Below, one piece after another: positions 10,201-17,612 of a stretch of 28,438 nucleotides of DNA. This DNA is from Clostridium sp. (GTDB lineage Bacteria > Bacillota > Clostridia > Clostridiales > Clostridiaceae), in contig DPOH01000235.1 in the NCBI GenBank assembly GCA_003539755.1, positions 1-28,438 of the forward strand, read 5' to 3'. The notes below the pieces were generated by a model. The model saw only the letters and a program-made list of their open reading frames with translations. It ran no database searches and was not told the origin of the DNA. How positions within the stretch are numbered: the stretch's first letter is position 1; each line of letters begins with the position of its first letter. A program made the translations under genes and the position numbers.

Positions 10201-13200
10201 AATAAATCAACTATGAATAATGAAATGAGGGATTTCTTAATAGGAATTTGTAGGATTTATATAGATTCTAAGAATGGTTCGTTAATTTCTCAAATTGCTA
10301 AAAATATAAAGTCGAAGACTAAACACGAAATAACTAATGATATTACTGCAAAGGAATCAGGCTTTGTAAATAAAAAAGATAGTTCTTATGCTGTAGCCAT
10401 TAATGGCAATGTTAATAATATAAGTATTAATTGTGATAATAAACAAAAAAGTCAACATGACTCATCAGGCAAATCTAATAATAACAATTTAGATGTCATC
10501 AATGATATAAACATATTAGAAAATAATGATGATAAGTATGATATACAAAAAGAAGGTTCTGATGTTTATGAACAGTATGACCATGATGTAGATTTCTTAG
10601 ATAATAATGATATTAAAGAAGGAATGAATAGTGTAGAAAATAAAAAAGTAGTTTCACATAATGAATTGGCTAAGAAAACTGAACATCAATACGATACTCA
10701 TATGATTAACAAGGAAGATGAATATGAAACTGAGAATCTAGACTTTTTCAATGGATATGGTGGATTTAGCAAAATAGATGGAAGTTATATAATAAAGCTT
10801 TCAGATTATAAAAACACACCAGCACCTTGGATAAACGTAATGTCAAATGAGGATTTTGGATTTCATATATCAGAAAGTGGATCGTCTTATACATGGTGTG
10901 GAAATTCTAGAGAAAATAAGATTACTCCATGGAGCAATGACTATATTACAGATCCTTTAGGAGAAGCATTATATATTAAAGATGATTTAAGTGGAAATTA
11001 TTTTTCAATATCACCAAAACCGGTTCGAGATTCTGGAGAATATAAAATAAAGCATGGGTTTGGATATTCAGAATTCATCCATTCAGCTTATGATATAAAA
11101 GGAAAGTTAGAAGTATTTGTACCAAGAAATGAAAAAGTAAAAATTCAAAAAGTAACTTTAGAAAATTTAAGCCATAAAGATAAGGAAATATCATTATTCT
11201 ATTATGCAAAGATGGTATTAGGAGTATATGAATATGACAGCTCAAAATATATTACTACTGATATTGCAGTTTTAGATAATAATAGTCAAGAAAGTAGTGC
11301 AGAAAATAGTGATACATATACTGAAAATAATCTAAATGATATTTCAAATATGAATACAGAAGTCAAATATATTACAGCTAATAATCCTTATAGTGAGTAT
11401 TTTGGAAATCTATATGCTTATCTTACTATTCTAGGAGGAAACAAATTAAGATTTACAGGTGATGCAAGAGAATTTATCGGAAGCAATGGTGAATTAAGTA
11501 GTCCTGAAATATTGAAAACTAATAATGATTTAAGTAATAGAAGTGGTAGTATTTATGATCCATGTTTAGCTTCATCCACTAAAATATTTATCCCAAAGGG
11601 CCAAAAGGCTGAACTTGTAATATTGCTTGGTCAGGATGAAAAAACTAATGTAGCTAAAGTGATAGAAAAATATACAATATTGAATAATGCTCAAAAGGAA
11701 TTAGAAAGAGTAAAAGAATATTGGAATAATTTCTTGGGAAATATTCAAGTAAAAACTCCATCAAAATCTATAAATTATTTATTAAACGGATGGCTTTTAT
11801 ATCAGACATATAGTTGCAGATATTTAAGTAGAAGTGCATTTTATCAAAGTGGAGGAGCATATGGATTCCGTGATCAGTTGCAGGATTCAATGGCACTTGG
11901 AGTTGTTCAGCCAGAAATAACAAATGATCAGATTTTAAGAAGTGCCTCAAGACAATATACTGAAGGAGATGTACAGCATTGGTGGCATCCTGTAGTAAAC
12001 AGTGGTATAAGAACAAGATTCAGTGATGACCTTTTATGGCTTCCATATGTAACTGCAGAATACATAAATTCAACTGGTGATTATGAAATTTTAGAAAAAA
12101 CAGCATCATATCTTGAAGATGAACCTTTAAAAGAAGGGGAAGATGAAAGATATACTATAGTTAATTCATCAGCACAAAAAGGAACTATTTATGAACATTG
12201 CTTAAAAGCTATAGAAAAATCACTGAAATTTGGTCCTCATAACATACCATTAATGGGCAGTGGAGACTGGAATGATGGTATGAGTACAGTAGGCAATAAG
12301 GGAAAAGGTGAAAGTGTATGGCTTGGATGGTTCATTTATTCTATATTAGATAAGTTTATTAAAATATCAGAATATAAAAATGATACAGATACAAGAAATT
12401 ATTTTGAGGAAAAGAAAGAATTCATAAAAGAAAATATAGAAAAGAATGCTTGGGATGGAGGATGGTACAGAAGAGCATACTTTGATGATGGAACTCCTCT
12501 TGGAAGCAGAGAAAACCCAGAGTGCCAGATAGACTCTATAGCACAAAGCTGGTCAGTAATTTCAGGGGCAGCAACAGCGAAAAATACTAATGAAAATATG
12601 GAAAAAACAGTTAGTTTAAATGAAAGTAATGCTAATAAGGTAAATTATACTGAAAGAGCAATTGAAGCATTAGAAGCAGTAGATAAAAATCTAGTTAAAA
12701 CACATAAAGGAATGATTCTTCTTTTAGCCCCTCCGTTTAATAATTCATATCTTGAACCGGGATATATAAAAGGATATGTACCAGGAGTAAGAGAAAATGG
12801 AGGACAGTATACACATGCAGCTGTATGGGTTATCTTAGCGTTAACTAAGTTGGGTTTAGGAGATAAAGCAGTAAAATATTATGAGATGATAAATCCAGTA
12901 AATCATACAAAGACAGAACTAGAATGTATGACTTATAAGCTTGAACCATATGTAATGGCAGCTGATGTTTATATAAAAGAACCTCATGGTGGAAGAGGAG
13001 GCTGGAGCTGGTATACTGGGGCTTCAGGATGGATGTATAAAGTAGGCATAGAAAATATATTAGGCTTAAGAAGAGTTGAAGATAAAGGATATATTGTAGA
13101 TCCATGTATTCCAAAATCATGGGATAACTATGAAATAAAAGTAAAAAATAAAACAGAAGATTATTTGATACATGTAAAGAGAAGAACTACAGAAGCTTCT

Positions 13201-13323
13201 ATGAAAGAAAAAGACATAACCATAAATTTAATTAATAACTCTAAAAAGGAAGAGGTTATCTTAGAGAATAATTTGATACCAAGAAATTTAGGTAAAGCTG
13301 AAATAACTGTGTATTTTGAGTAA
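4219..13323 (+). CDS. cyclic beta-1,2-glucan synthase-type protein (GT84 + cyclization domain + GH94)
   Basis: A 3034-residue membrane protein with the domain order of cyclic beta-1,2-glucan synthases (NdvB/ChvB/Cgs type). A processive GT84 glycosyltransferase makes the chain, a glycoamylase-like middle domain (GH189 in current family naming) closes the ring, and a GH94 phosphorylase domain trims chain length. Seen: an N-terminal region, TM segments about 315-375, a GT core with DED at 543-545 and HRWVRGDWQ at 688-696, more TM segments about 728-876, a cyclization-like domain about 930-1570 (TSPTNMGMG, YMVHHLGMSL), two beta-sandwich regions starting near 1590 and 2175, and a GH94 (alpha/alpha)6 domain from about 2510 with GDWNDGM (likely general acid Asp2686) and GGRGGWSWYTG. 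I start at ATG 4219, 7 bases after AAGGGAG. The upstream ATG at 4141 lacks such a site. Low-complexity Asn/Asp/Lys-rich inserts lie near residues 153-205, 1405-1494, 2023-2175, 2355-2380 and 2785-2812. The reading frame is intact. The product linkage is inferred from the family. Confidence 0.88.
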   Translation: MKGKKNYHKLRRNVLNELADSFSSIQDTYKYLKKLNKHNIKVLGAAEWILDNAYLVEREYKCIKKEMPWDYFKGLPSHKTFPRIFNVAKNYINVSRNIYIEDMEEYINRLQGENKEKAFTMGELWAFPLMLKTALIINLSKYTYELKEIQKGCLENKAVNSKKIISKKNNEENKAYIKKENAQIYNNQYQHYRNEERSNLIEKSISEYITCIRQIEAINWKEFFKKTSAVEKVLENDPVNVYKSMDFESQDYYRHKIEEIAHVTKRSEVQVADNALKLSQKNYINNGEKYKSHIGYYLIDAGTSELDGFYYTFGAIITEGAFLGINLGSTALISFLIIYINIVFGVFYTRKELAIAFILVFISVNEVVVGLMNWLESKFIQIRRVPKLDFSKGIPYDCKTVVVIPAIIDSKEKVQSLMEKLEVEYCGNMDDNIFYALLSDFPDSNKETEPHEKDIINFSLNLVSKLNKKYSKYNNSKKEDRFYFLSRKRIFDSKQKVYMGKERKRGKLMEFMALIRGEEEHTYDVISSDISPLKNVKYLITLDEDTFMPRETVYKLVGAMSHILNIPYIKKNKVIRGYGIMQPKVSISLEAKNRTYFSKIFAGNNNVDGYSVAYSDTYEDLFGEGTFVGKGIINIDEFYGRLKDTIKDDRILSHDLLEGALCRCALLSDVEFIDDYPSFYESSCKRLHRWVRGDWQLIGWLFSKKISLLNKWKIVDNLRRSILAPNLMISLILSLTIFNGNLQITLLCFLALVMSLVFTVADFVVTPKNKLMGTFKTLKQIFLIISFIPYQAFLMIDAITITLIRMLITRRNLLEWKSSQLVEKNCSNTLKAYIKRMWISPVMAVAVIILSLDNSVGIFAYTLVIACLWLASPYIAYAVSSDIPEKKYVINYEQKTYLREISRRIYAYYEDFINEENNYLPPDNYQVRPYKGVAQRTSPTNMGMGIIAEVAAYDLGYITLGEFIDKVDYIITNMSDLKREQGHFYNWYDTRTKEPLWPRYISTVDSGNLLANLWILKKSMEDLKNNPVIRTKEIMALKDIYKIIEKEYSNVKVRFASSVSIDQYIEILEEIIGAIKKSDSIKNIIDENSKFKQYIDNSKDIEEARYWIKKLIHEAEIKKEFFDYMFLGTESLFKDEFIERVPNLEELKERYEKYKSEYGDNFERSVASKIEIIESYSKKIDKIINYVDDITKSMDFKFLYDEKRQLFSVGYNAEEKSLGSSYYDLLASESRIASFVAIAKNDVSKEHWFKLSRAMTNAFHSHVLVSWSGTMFEYFMPSLIMKAYSDTLLKRTYKEVIKAQRVFSKQKKIPWGISECAFYEFDNDENYQYKAFGIPGLGLKRGLEDEIVVSPYSTLMSLPFSKKRGFANLNALEEIGLLGRYGFIESIDYTKARKDTIIFTKACTTYTQNVDNYGKNVDKYKNKVDNDGDNSGSKNELLSVNNVDKNNEINRNEEITSFGGGEKVSDNPQKNKIIDKKQKDGSCPQEEDSVFEDGIRPNKIMTYMVHHLGMSLMGLENMLLDNILVKRFHNIPQVKATELLLKERIPEHVTYERHEDYTIKNNYIEGQPLLLRNIEGTQNKNKSIVLLSNAEYSIMLNSLGSGYSSLKDMMLYRWKGNSTSDSSGMFFYIKNLNSNEYWSASFEPCKTYGDEYNVNLDIDKPQFNRKDGNIETTTQVSVSCDENFEVRKITLKNNGLKGRSIEITSYMEIVLTSFSADAVHPAFSNLFVQTEYDEEQNVVIGSRRGRVKDAKVPYIYHKVVCDSALEGNITYETSRINFIGRNRTLKNPQVMDNDKSLENTVGTVLDPIISLRVRVRLEAQEEKELYFITGTSDSKEDALEICKANDKGFKLERLFDKYHNSVQLELRNLEITPAEANAFQDLAADIFYLSENRKNRQKYIKNISKHQKDLWAFGISGDIPIMLVVIDDEKDINLIMQVLKFHYYMRNKGVKIDLVIYNNEELSYDEPLQKSLMSAINTCKEGDMVNKPAGIHLYNKSTMNNEMRDFLIGICRIYIDSKNGSLISQIAKNIKSKTKHEITNDITAKESGFVNKKDSSYAVAINGNVNNISINCDNKQKSQHDSSGKSNNNNLDVINDINILENNDDKYDIQKEGSDVYEQYDHDVDFLDNNDIKEGMNSVENKKVVSHNELAKKTEHQYDTHMINKEDEYETENLDFFNGYGGFSKIDGSYIIKLSDYKNTPAPWINVMSNEDFGFHISESGSSYTWCGNSRENKITPWSNDYITDPLGEALYIKDDLSGNYFSISPKPVRDSGEYKIKHGFGYSEFIHSAYDIKGKLEVFVPRNEKVKIQKVTLENLSHKDKEISLFYYAKMVLGVYEYDSSKYITTDIAVLDNNSQESSAENSDTYTENNLNDISNMNTEVKYITANNPYSEYFGNLYAYLTILGGNKLRFTGDAREFIGSNGELSSPEILKTNNDLSNRSGSIYDPCLASSTKIFIPKGQKAELVILLGQDEKTNVAKVIEKYTILNNAQKELERVKEYWNNFLGNIQVKTPSKSINYLLNGWLLYQTYSCRYLSRSAFYQSGGAYGFRDQLQDSMALGVVQPEITNDQILRSASRQYTEGDVQHWWHPVVNSGIRTRFSDDLLWLPYVTAEYINSTGDYEILEKTASYLEDEPLKEGEDERYTIVNSSAQKGTIYEHCLKAIEKSLKFGPHNIPLMGSGDWNDGMSTVGNKGKGESVWLGWFIYSILDKFIKISEYKNDTDTRNYFEEKKEFIKENIEKNAWDGGWYRRAYFDDGTPLGSRENPECQIDSIAQSWSVISGAATAKNTNENMEKTVSLNESNANKVNYTERAIEALEAVDKNLVKTHKGMILLLAPPFNNSYLEPGYIKGYVPGVRENGGQYTHAAVWVILALTKLGLGDKAVKYYEMINPVNHTKTELECMTYKLEPYVMAADVYIKEPHGGRGGWSWYTGASGWMYKVGIENILGLRRVEDKGYIVDPCIPKSWDNYEIKVKNKTEDYLIHVKRRTTEASMKEKDITINLINNSKKEEVILENNLIPRNLGKAEITVYFE
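8433..8672. repeat. DnaA-box cluster with 21-bp phased repeat inside the glucan synthase gene
   Basis: Five exact matches to TTATNCACA lie in 120 bases: 8433-8441 on the plus strand, and 8445-8453, 8466-8474, 8535-8543 and 8544-8552 on the minus strand (read TGTGNATAA on plus). Single-mismatch copies lie at 8487-8495, 8616-8624 and 8664-8672. The boxes at 8445, 8466 and 8487 are exactly 21 bases apart, forming a diverged 7-codon repeat around Asn-Val-Asp. The stretch encodes a low-complexity linker of the synthase. DnaA binding is inferred from the consensus only. Confidence 0.6.
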
Positions 13324-13401
13324 GCTGAAAAATGTGAGTAAATACGAAACAAAAGAGTTTTAAAATAATTGTTACAGCACAGGATATATTTATTTTTGAT
13401 T

Positions 13402-13446
13402 AATCTATAAAATAGGATCTTTAGTTCTATTTTATAGATTTTTTTA
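13402..13446 (+). terminator. intrinsic terminator after glucan synthase gene
   Basis: AATCTATAAAATAG (13402-13415) and CTATTTTATAGATT (13427-13440) form a perfect 14-bp stem with an 11-base loop, followed by a run of T. Confidence 0.85.
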
Positions 13447-13571
13447 GTTTTAAGATATAGTATTCTAATTTTTAATATATGTATCTGTTTTGAAAAAATG
13501 TTGTTAATTTTTTATGTATTTATATGAATATTAGTCAAAAAATTTATAAGAGTTAAGAGAAATATATAAAG

Positions 13572-13607
13572 AAAAAGTTCCCTATAAGAATATAGGAAAC
13601 TTTTTTT
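13572..13607. terminator. probable bidirectional terminator
   Basis: AAAAAGTTCCCTATA and TATAGGAAACTTTTTTT flank a 4-base loop with one mismatch. The stem has A-runs on its left and T-runs on its right, so it can act in both directions. On the minus strand it would end the small 65-codon gene at 13714-13911. Confidence 0.7.
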
Positions 13608-13713
13608 GAACGGGCATTAAATTAAAATGATAAACTTTAGCGCCCGAGTATTATGGGGTACATTATTATTATATCCGGAGTTGGAGAATTTATTCTAATA
13701 TATTTAGATTTTG

Positions 13714-13911
13714 TTACAACATATCATCTGAAATCATATCTTGAGTATAATCGAATTCCTGCGAAGCAATATTGTTGGCAACTATAGGGTCAACAGCTGG
13801 ATTAGGAATATTTTCAGGTTTACCTACTTCTGTGTAGTTATTGCATTCATCTTCAGTAGGATGATAATTTGTTCTCATTTTTGGTGGGTAAGGCTTCTTG
13901 TTTGTTGACAT
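13714..13911 (-). CDS. small acidic Pro/Asn-rich protein of unknown function
   Basis: I do not recognise this 65-residue protein. It has a basic Pro-rich start (residues 5-11), then an acidic Asn/Asp/Glu-rich body ending ISDDML, with one Cys and no signal peptide or membrane segment. A real gene is supported by GGGAG 8 bases before the ATG on the minus strand, by its location in an otherwise intergenic gap rather than as a shadow of a larger gene, and by a probable terminator downstream. Its neighbours point away from it on one side (the wall-protein gene at 14112) and toward it on the other (the synthase gene). Small acidic proteins of this kind are common among clostridial sporulation products, but nothing in the sequence proves that. 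Confidence 0.6.
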   Translation of the reverse strand: MSTNKKPYPPKMRTNYHPTEDECNNYTEVGKPENIPNPAVDPIVANNIASQEFDYTQDMISDDML

Positions 13912-14082
13912 AATATCACTCCCATTAATGAATTTATTATTTTAGTTTTTGAATAATTAACAGAACTTCTGCATTTATAGAATGTCCTAGTTAATCAGAT
14001 AATATACAAGATTTTGTATGTCATAAATTCACCTTAAAAACCTTTAAATTCATTGTACCGCATTAAAAAACATGTTAATATT

Positions 14083-14104
14083 TATAATATAATGGAAAGA
14101 GGGG
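14083..14104 (+). promoter_or_regulatory. -10-like TATAAT and strong ribosome binding site of first wall-protein gene
   Basis: TATAAT occurs at 14083-14088 and again, overlapping, at 14088-14093. AAGAGGGG at 14097-14104 lies 7 bases before the ATG. If TATAAT is the -10 element, the transcript start would fall at or inside the ribosome binding site, so the true promoter may be farther upstream. No convincing -35 element is seen. Confidence 0.3.
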
Positions 14105-14111
14105 AAAGATT

Positions 14112-15815
14112 ATGAATAAAAAAATAAAAAGAATTATTGCATTAGCGCTGACAATAAGTGCTTTTTCAACATTTTCATCATTTATACCAGGAAGTATTTC
14201 AAATTTTATGTCCAAGCCTGTATATGCAGCATCATATGATCCAGAAAATGGTGAACTAACATCATTAAAAATAAAATCTTCAGAAGGCGAAACATTAAAA
14301 CTTAAAGATGGGTATAATGGTGATGTTGTAAAGCTTAGTGAAGATAAAGAATATTATGTAAAAATGACTGATGGAAGCCAAGGCATAAAAATTGATGCTG
14401 AAGTTGAAGGCAAGAATAGAGTAATTAAAATATTTGAAACTGATAATTCTGATGAAAAGGGTGTAGATTCAGGAAGTGAAATATTACTTGGAAAAGGATA
14501 TTCAACTATATACATAAGAACATATAAGAGTTCAAGTGCATATAGAACTGCTTATAAAAACAATAATGTTAAAGATTGTGAAGAAGAATATGTTATTCAT
14601 GTAATGAAAACTGTAAGTAGTTCAAATGAAGATACTTCACAAGACAATATTTACTTAGAAGATTTAGACTTAGGAAAAGGAAAGATAGATTTCTTTAAAG
14701 GTACTACATCATATAATGTTAAAGTGTCTTCAGATGTTGAAAGTATAAGAATTACTGCTAAACCTGAAAATAGTAGTGATAGAGTAAGAATTAATGGTAA
14801 ATTAGTAACTGAAGATGATAAATATAGAAGAACAGTTGATTTAAATAAAGGTAAAAATGAAATAAAGGTAAAGGTTACTGATGATAAAGATAATCAAAGA
14901 ACATATACTTTAAATATAACTAGAGGAAAGTCATCTGATAGAGATGAAGATGAAATTTACTTAGATAGTATCCGTTTAAGTGAAGGAAAAATAAACTTCG
15001 ATTCGGAAAAAAATGAATATACTGTAGATTTAGATGAAGATATAAGTGAAATAGATATTACTGCAGAACCTGAAAATGATGATTATTTAGTTACTATAAA
15101 TGGAGATGAAGTTACTAAAGGTGATGATTATGAAGAAACTGTATATCTTAAAAAAGGTGAAAATATAATAAAAATAGTAGTACAAGATGAACTTAACGAA
15201 TTAAAAAGAACATATAAATTAACTATAAATAGAGGACAAGCAGAAAAAGAAGAGGAAGAAGATAATAAGAAGGATGAAACTGTAGAGAATAATGACAATA
15301 AAACTGGATGGGTACAAACTGACAAAGGATGGCAGTATAAAGATAAAGACGGAAATATTATAAAGAGTAAATGGCTTTATGATGAAAACGCAAAAGTATA
15401 TTGTTATTTAGATGAAAATGGATTTAGAAAAACAGGATGGTTCAAAGATAAAGGTATATGGTATCTTTTAGCTGATAATGGAGTGATGCTTACAGGATGG
15501 CAAAAGGTTGGAGATAAATATTATTATATGGATTCAAATGGTGCTATGCAAACTGGATGGTTAAAGATAGAAGATAATGATACTAAAAAAGTAACATGGT
15601 ATTACTTAAATTCAGGTGGAGATAGAGCAACTGGATGGCTTAAGTATGGAGATAGCTGGTATTATTTAAATTCTGATGGAACTATGGCTACTGGATGGAT
15701 TATTGATGCTGGTTCAAAATACTATTTAAATGAAGATGGTAGCATGCAGACTGGAACAAAAATAATTGATGGAAAAGAGTACAAATTCAATAAAAGTGGA
15801 GCTGTTATAATCTAA
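14112..15815 (+). CDS. secreted wall-binding protein with two cadherin-like beta-sandwich domains
   Basis: A 567-residue exported surface protein. A signal peptide (basic start, hydrophobic core, likely cleavage after about residue 39-40 at VYAA) is followed by a divergent beta-sandwich region, about 45-170. Two cadherin-like beta-sandwich domains follow, about 180-271 and 282-375, each ending in a YTLNITRG/YKLTINRG-type strand. An acidic linker leads to about seven choline-binding-like wall repeats (398-567) of the TGW...WYYL...DG type. Such repeats hold proteins non-covalently to choline- or polysaccharide-decorated walls in Gram-positives. No enzymatic domain is visible, so a structural or adhesin role is the best guess. 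It is the first of three tandem paralogs and the only one with two canonical beta-sandwich copies. A strong terminator follows it. Confidence 0.85.
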   Translation: MNKKIKRIIALALTISAFSTFSSFIPGSISNFMSKPVYAASYDPENGELTSLKIKSSEGETLKLKDGYNGDVVKLSEDKEYYVKMTDGSQGIKIDAEVEGKNRVIKIFETDNSDEKGVDSGSEILLGKGYSTIYIRTYKSSSAYRTAYKNNNVKDCEEEYVIHVMKTVSSSNEDTSQDNIYLEDLDLGKGKIDFFKGTTSYNVKVSSDVESIRITAKPENSSDRVRINGKLVTEDDKYRRTVDLNKGKNEIKVKVTDDKDNQRTYTLNITRGKSSDRDEDEIYLDSIRLSEGKINFDSEKNEYTVDLDEDISEIDITAEPENDDYLVTINGDEVTKGDDYEETVYLKKGENIIKIVVQDELNELKRTYKLTINRGQAEKEEEEDNKKDETVENNDNKTGWVQTDKGWQYKDKDGNIIKSKWLYDENAKVYCYLDENGFRKTGWFKDKGIWYLLADNGVMLTGWQKVGDKYYYMDSNGAMQTGWLKIEDNDTKKVTWYYLNSGGDRATGWLKYGDSWYYLNSDGTMATGWIIDAGSKYYLNEDGSMQTGTKIIDGKEYKFNKSGAVII

Positions 15816-15834
15816 TAAGGGGTTTTTATATGAT

Positions 15835-15878
15835 AAGCAGGAGTTTGATTTAAATTTAAATTAAGCTTCTGCTTTTAT
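15835..15878 (+). terminator. intrinsic terminator after first wall-protein gene
   Basis: Bases 15835-15849 pair with 15860-15874 over 15 positions, including G-T wobbles, with the core AAGCAG/CTGCTT. A short T-run follows. It isolates the first paralog's transcript from the second. Confidence 0.8.
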
Positions 15879-15898
15879 ATTATATCTAATTTAATTTA

Positions 15899-15927
15899 TT
15901 GAAAAGGTACGAATGATATAATAAAAT
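15899..15927 (+). promoter_or_regulatory. sigma-A-type promoter for second wall-protein gene
   Basis: TTGAAA (15899-15904) and TAAAAT (15922-15927) are separated by 17 bases, giving a plausible housekeeping promoter. It lies just after the preceding terminator and leaves a leader of about 155 bases before the ATG. Confidence 0.45.
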
Positions 15928-16089
15928 ATACTGGATTTATATAGTATAATTTTAAATAAAAGGTGTATATTAAAATATTTGTATGAAAATTGCTTTGATT
16001 TTAAGTACACTAATACAAATAAAAGTCGTTGGTTTACTAAATTAGCACAATATAAAAAGATATAAAAAGAATTGGGGAGGAATTAAAAT

Positions 16090-17424
16090 ATGAATAAAAA
16101 TATAAAAAAAGTTTTATCTATCACGTTGCTCTTAGGATCTATTTCCGTTATGTTACCTAAAGAATTCATATTTAAAAATATGGAGGTTTCAGCAGCTACA
16201 TATAATAATGCTAGAAATGGAGAATTAAAAGAATTAAATTTTTATAAGGAAAATGGATTAAGGATAAGTATATTAAAAAATGGTTTTTATGATAAGGAAA
16301 TTTCATCATTAGATGATACAGATGAATACTATGTGGTAGCTGATAATTCTGACTATATATCTATAGAAGCAGAAGTGTCTGGAGATGGAAGCAATGTGGT
16401 TAAAGCATTTACTACTAATGAGAAAGATGAAAGTGGATATGATATTAAAGAAGGAAAGAAAAATGAAATAAGAATAGGGGATGGAACTCAAACTATATAC
16501 TTAAGAACATATAGAAGTGAAAGTGATTATAAGTATGCATTAAAAAAGGGCAGAGTAGATGACTGCATAAAAACATATACTGTTCATGTAAGAAAATCTT
16601 ATAAGGTTTCAGAATCAGAATCGCTTAAAAGTACAGTATATTTAAAGGAGTTATATCTAAGTGATTGTAACATTGATTTTTCTAAAAAAACAACTAATTA
16701 TTATTTAAATGTTGATGAAGATATAAGTGAAATATTATTAAGAGCAATTCCAAATGACAATGATGCAACAGTTGAATTAAATAAGGATGAACTTTCAAAA
16801 GATGATAATTATGAGAAAAATATTGAGCTTAATAAAGGTGATAATGTATATAAAATAGTAGTTGAAAATGATGATGATATATTAACTTATACATTAAATA
16901 TATATAGAGGAAAAGAAAAGAAGAATAGAAAAGATAGTAGTAAAAAAGATGATACAAAATCAATATTAGGAGAATCTAATAATTCATCAACCAATGTATG
17001 GAGAAAGAAGAATGGTAAGTTACAATATATAGATGGAACAGGACAATCTTTGAAAAATAAATGGTGGTTTAATATTTATGATAGCAAAAATTATTATCTA
17101 GATGAAGATGGATATGCATCTATAGGGTGGAAATCAATAGAAAATAAATGGTACTATTTTGATACTAATGGAGCAATGAAGACAGGCTGGATTCAATCAG
17201 AAGGAAATTGGTATTACCTCAGCAAAGGAGGAGTAATGCAAACTGGATGGATTAAAGACACAAATAAAAAGTGGTATTACTTAGGTACTGATGGAGCTAT
17301 GAAAAAAGGTTGGATACAAGATGCTACAGGGAAATGGTACTATATGAATGAAAATGGAGAAATGGTTCAAGATACAACTGTAAATGGCTATAAGATAGAT
17401 TCTGATGGACATTTAGTAGAATAA
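16090..17424 (+). CDS. secreted wall-binding protein, paralog 2
   Basis: A 444-residue paralog of the genes on either side. It has a signal peptide with cleavage likely near residue 35 (VSAA), then the shared divergent beta-sandwich region (about 44-170, with conserved IYLRTYRS and a closing YTVHVRKS strand). One cadherin-like domain follows (about 183-274, ending YTLNIYRG), then a Lys/Asp/Ser-rich linker and four or five wall repeats (302-444; TGWIQ...WYYL type). The ATG at 16090 has a strong GGGGAGGA site. It probably has its own promoter at 15899. No robust terminator is seen before the third paralog, so partial read-through into it is possible. The function is unknown beyond wall attachment; the ligand of the repeats is probably choline or another wall polymer substituent. 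Confidence 0.83.
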   Translation: MNKNIKKVLSITLLLGSISVMLPKEFIFKNMEVSAATYNNARNGELKELNFYKENGLRISILKNGFYDKEISSLDDTDEYYVVADNSDYISIEAEVSGDGSNVVKAFTTNEKDESGYDIKEGKKNEIRIGDGTQTIYLRTYRSESDYKYALKKGRVDDCIKTYTVHVRKSYKVSESESLKSTVYLKELYLSDCNIDFSKKTTNYYLNVDEDISEILLRAIPNDNDATVELNKDELSKDDNYEKNIELNKGDNVYKIVVENDDDILTYTLNIYRGKEKKNRKDSSKKDDTKSILGESNNSSTNVWRKKNGKLQYIDGTGQSLKNKWWFNIYDSKNYYLDEDGYASIGWKSIENKWYYFDTNGAMKTGWIQSEGNWYYLSKGGVMQTGWIKDTNKKWYYLGTDGAMKKGWIQDATGKWYYMNENGEMVQDTTVNGYKIDSDGHLVE

Positions 17425-17612
17425 CAGAATGAATAAATGAGTTAAATAATTAATATATTGTTTATGGAAATATATTACATTAAAATGCTGCTTAAACTTT
17501 ATATTTATGGCGAAATAAGATTTAAAAGTATAATTATGCAAGAGAATAATTTACACGGATAACTCGAAATGGTAAAATGTCATTATATAAAAATAGAAAT
17601 GAGGGAAAGAAT

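Larger units (their letters stand above)
13324..13713. other. intergenic region with convergent terminators
   Basis: This 390-base stretch lies between the synthase gene (plus strand) and a small minus-strand gene. It holds the synthase terminator (13402-13446) and a second, possibly bidirectional terminator (13572-13607). It also holds a GC-stemmed inverted repeat (CGGGC at 13611-13615 with GCCCG at 13642-13646). I see no coding sequence here. Confidence 0.6.

Noticed and set aside
4678..13352. Minus-strand open frames of 60-120 codons within the synthase gene
   Set aside because: They are rich in Leu/Tyr/Phe/Ile as mirror images of the A+T-rich plus-strand codons, lack ribosome binding sites and match no family. 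They are shadows.
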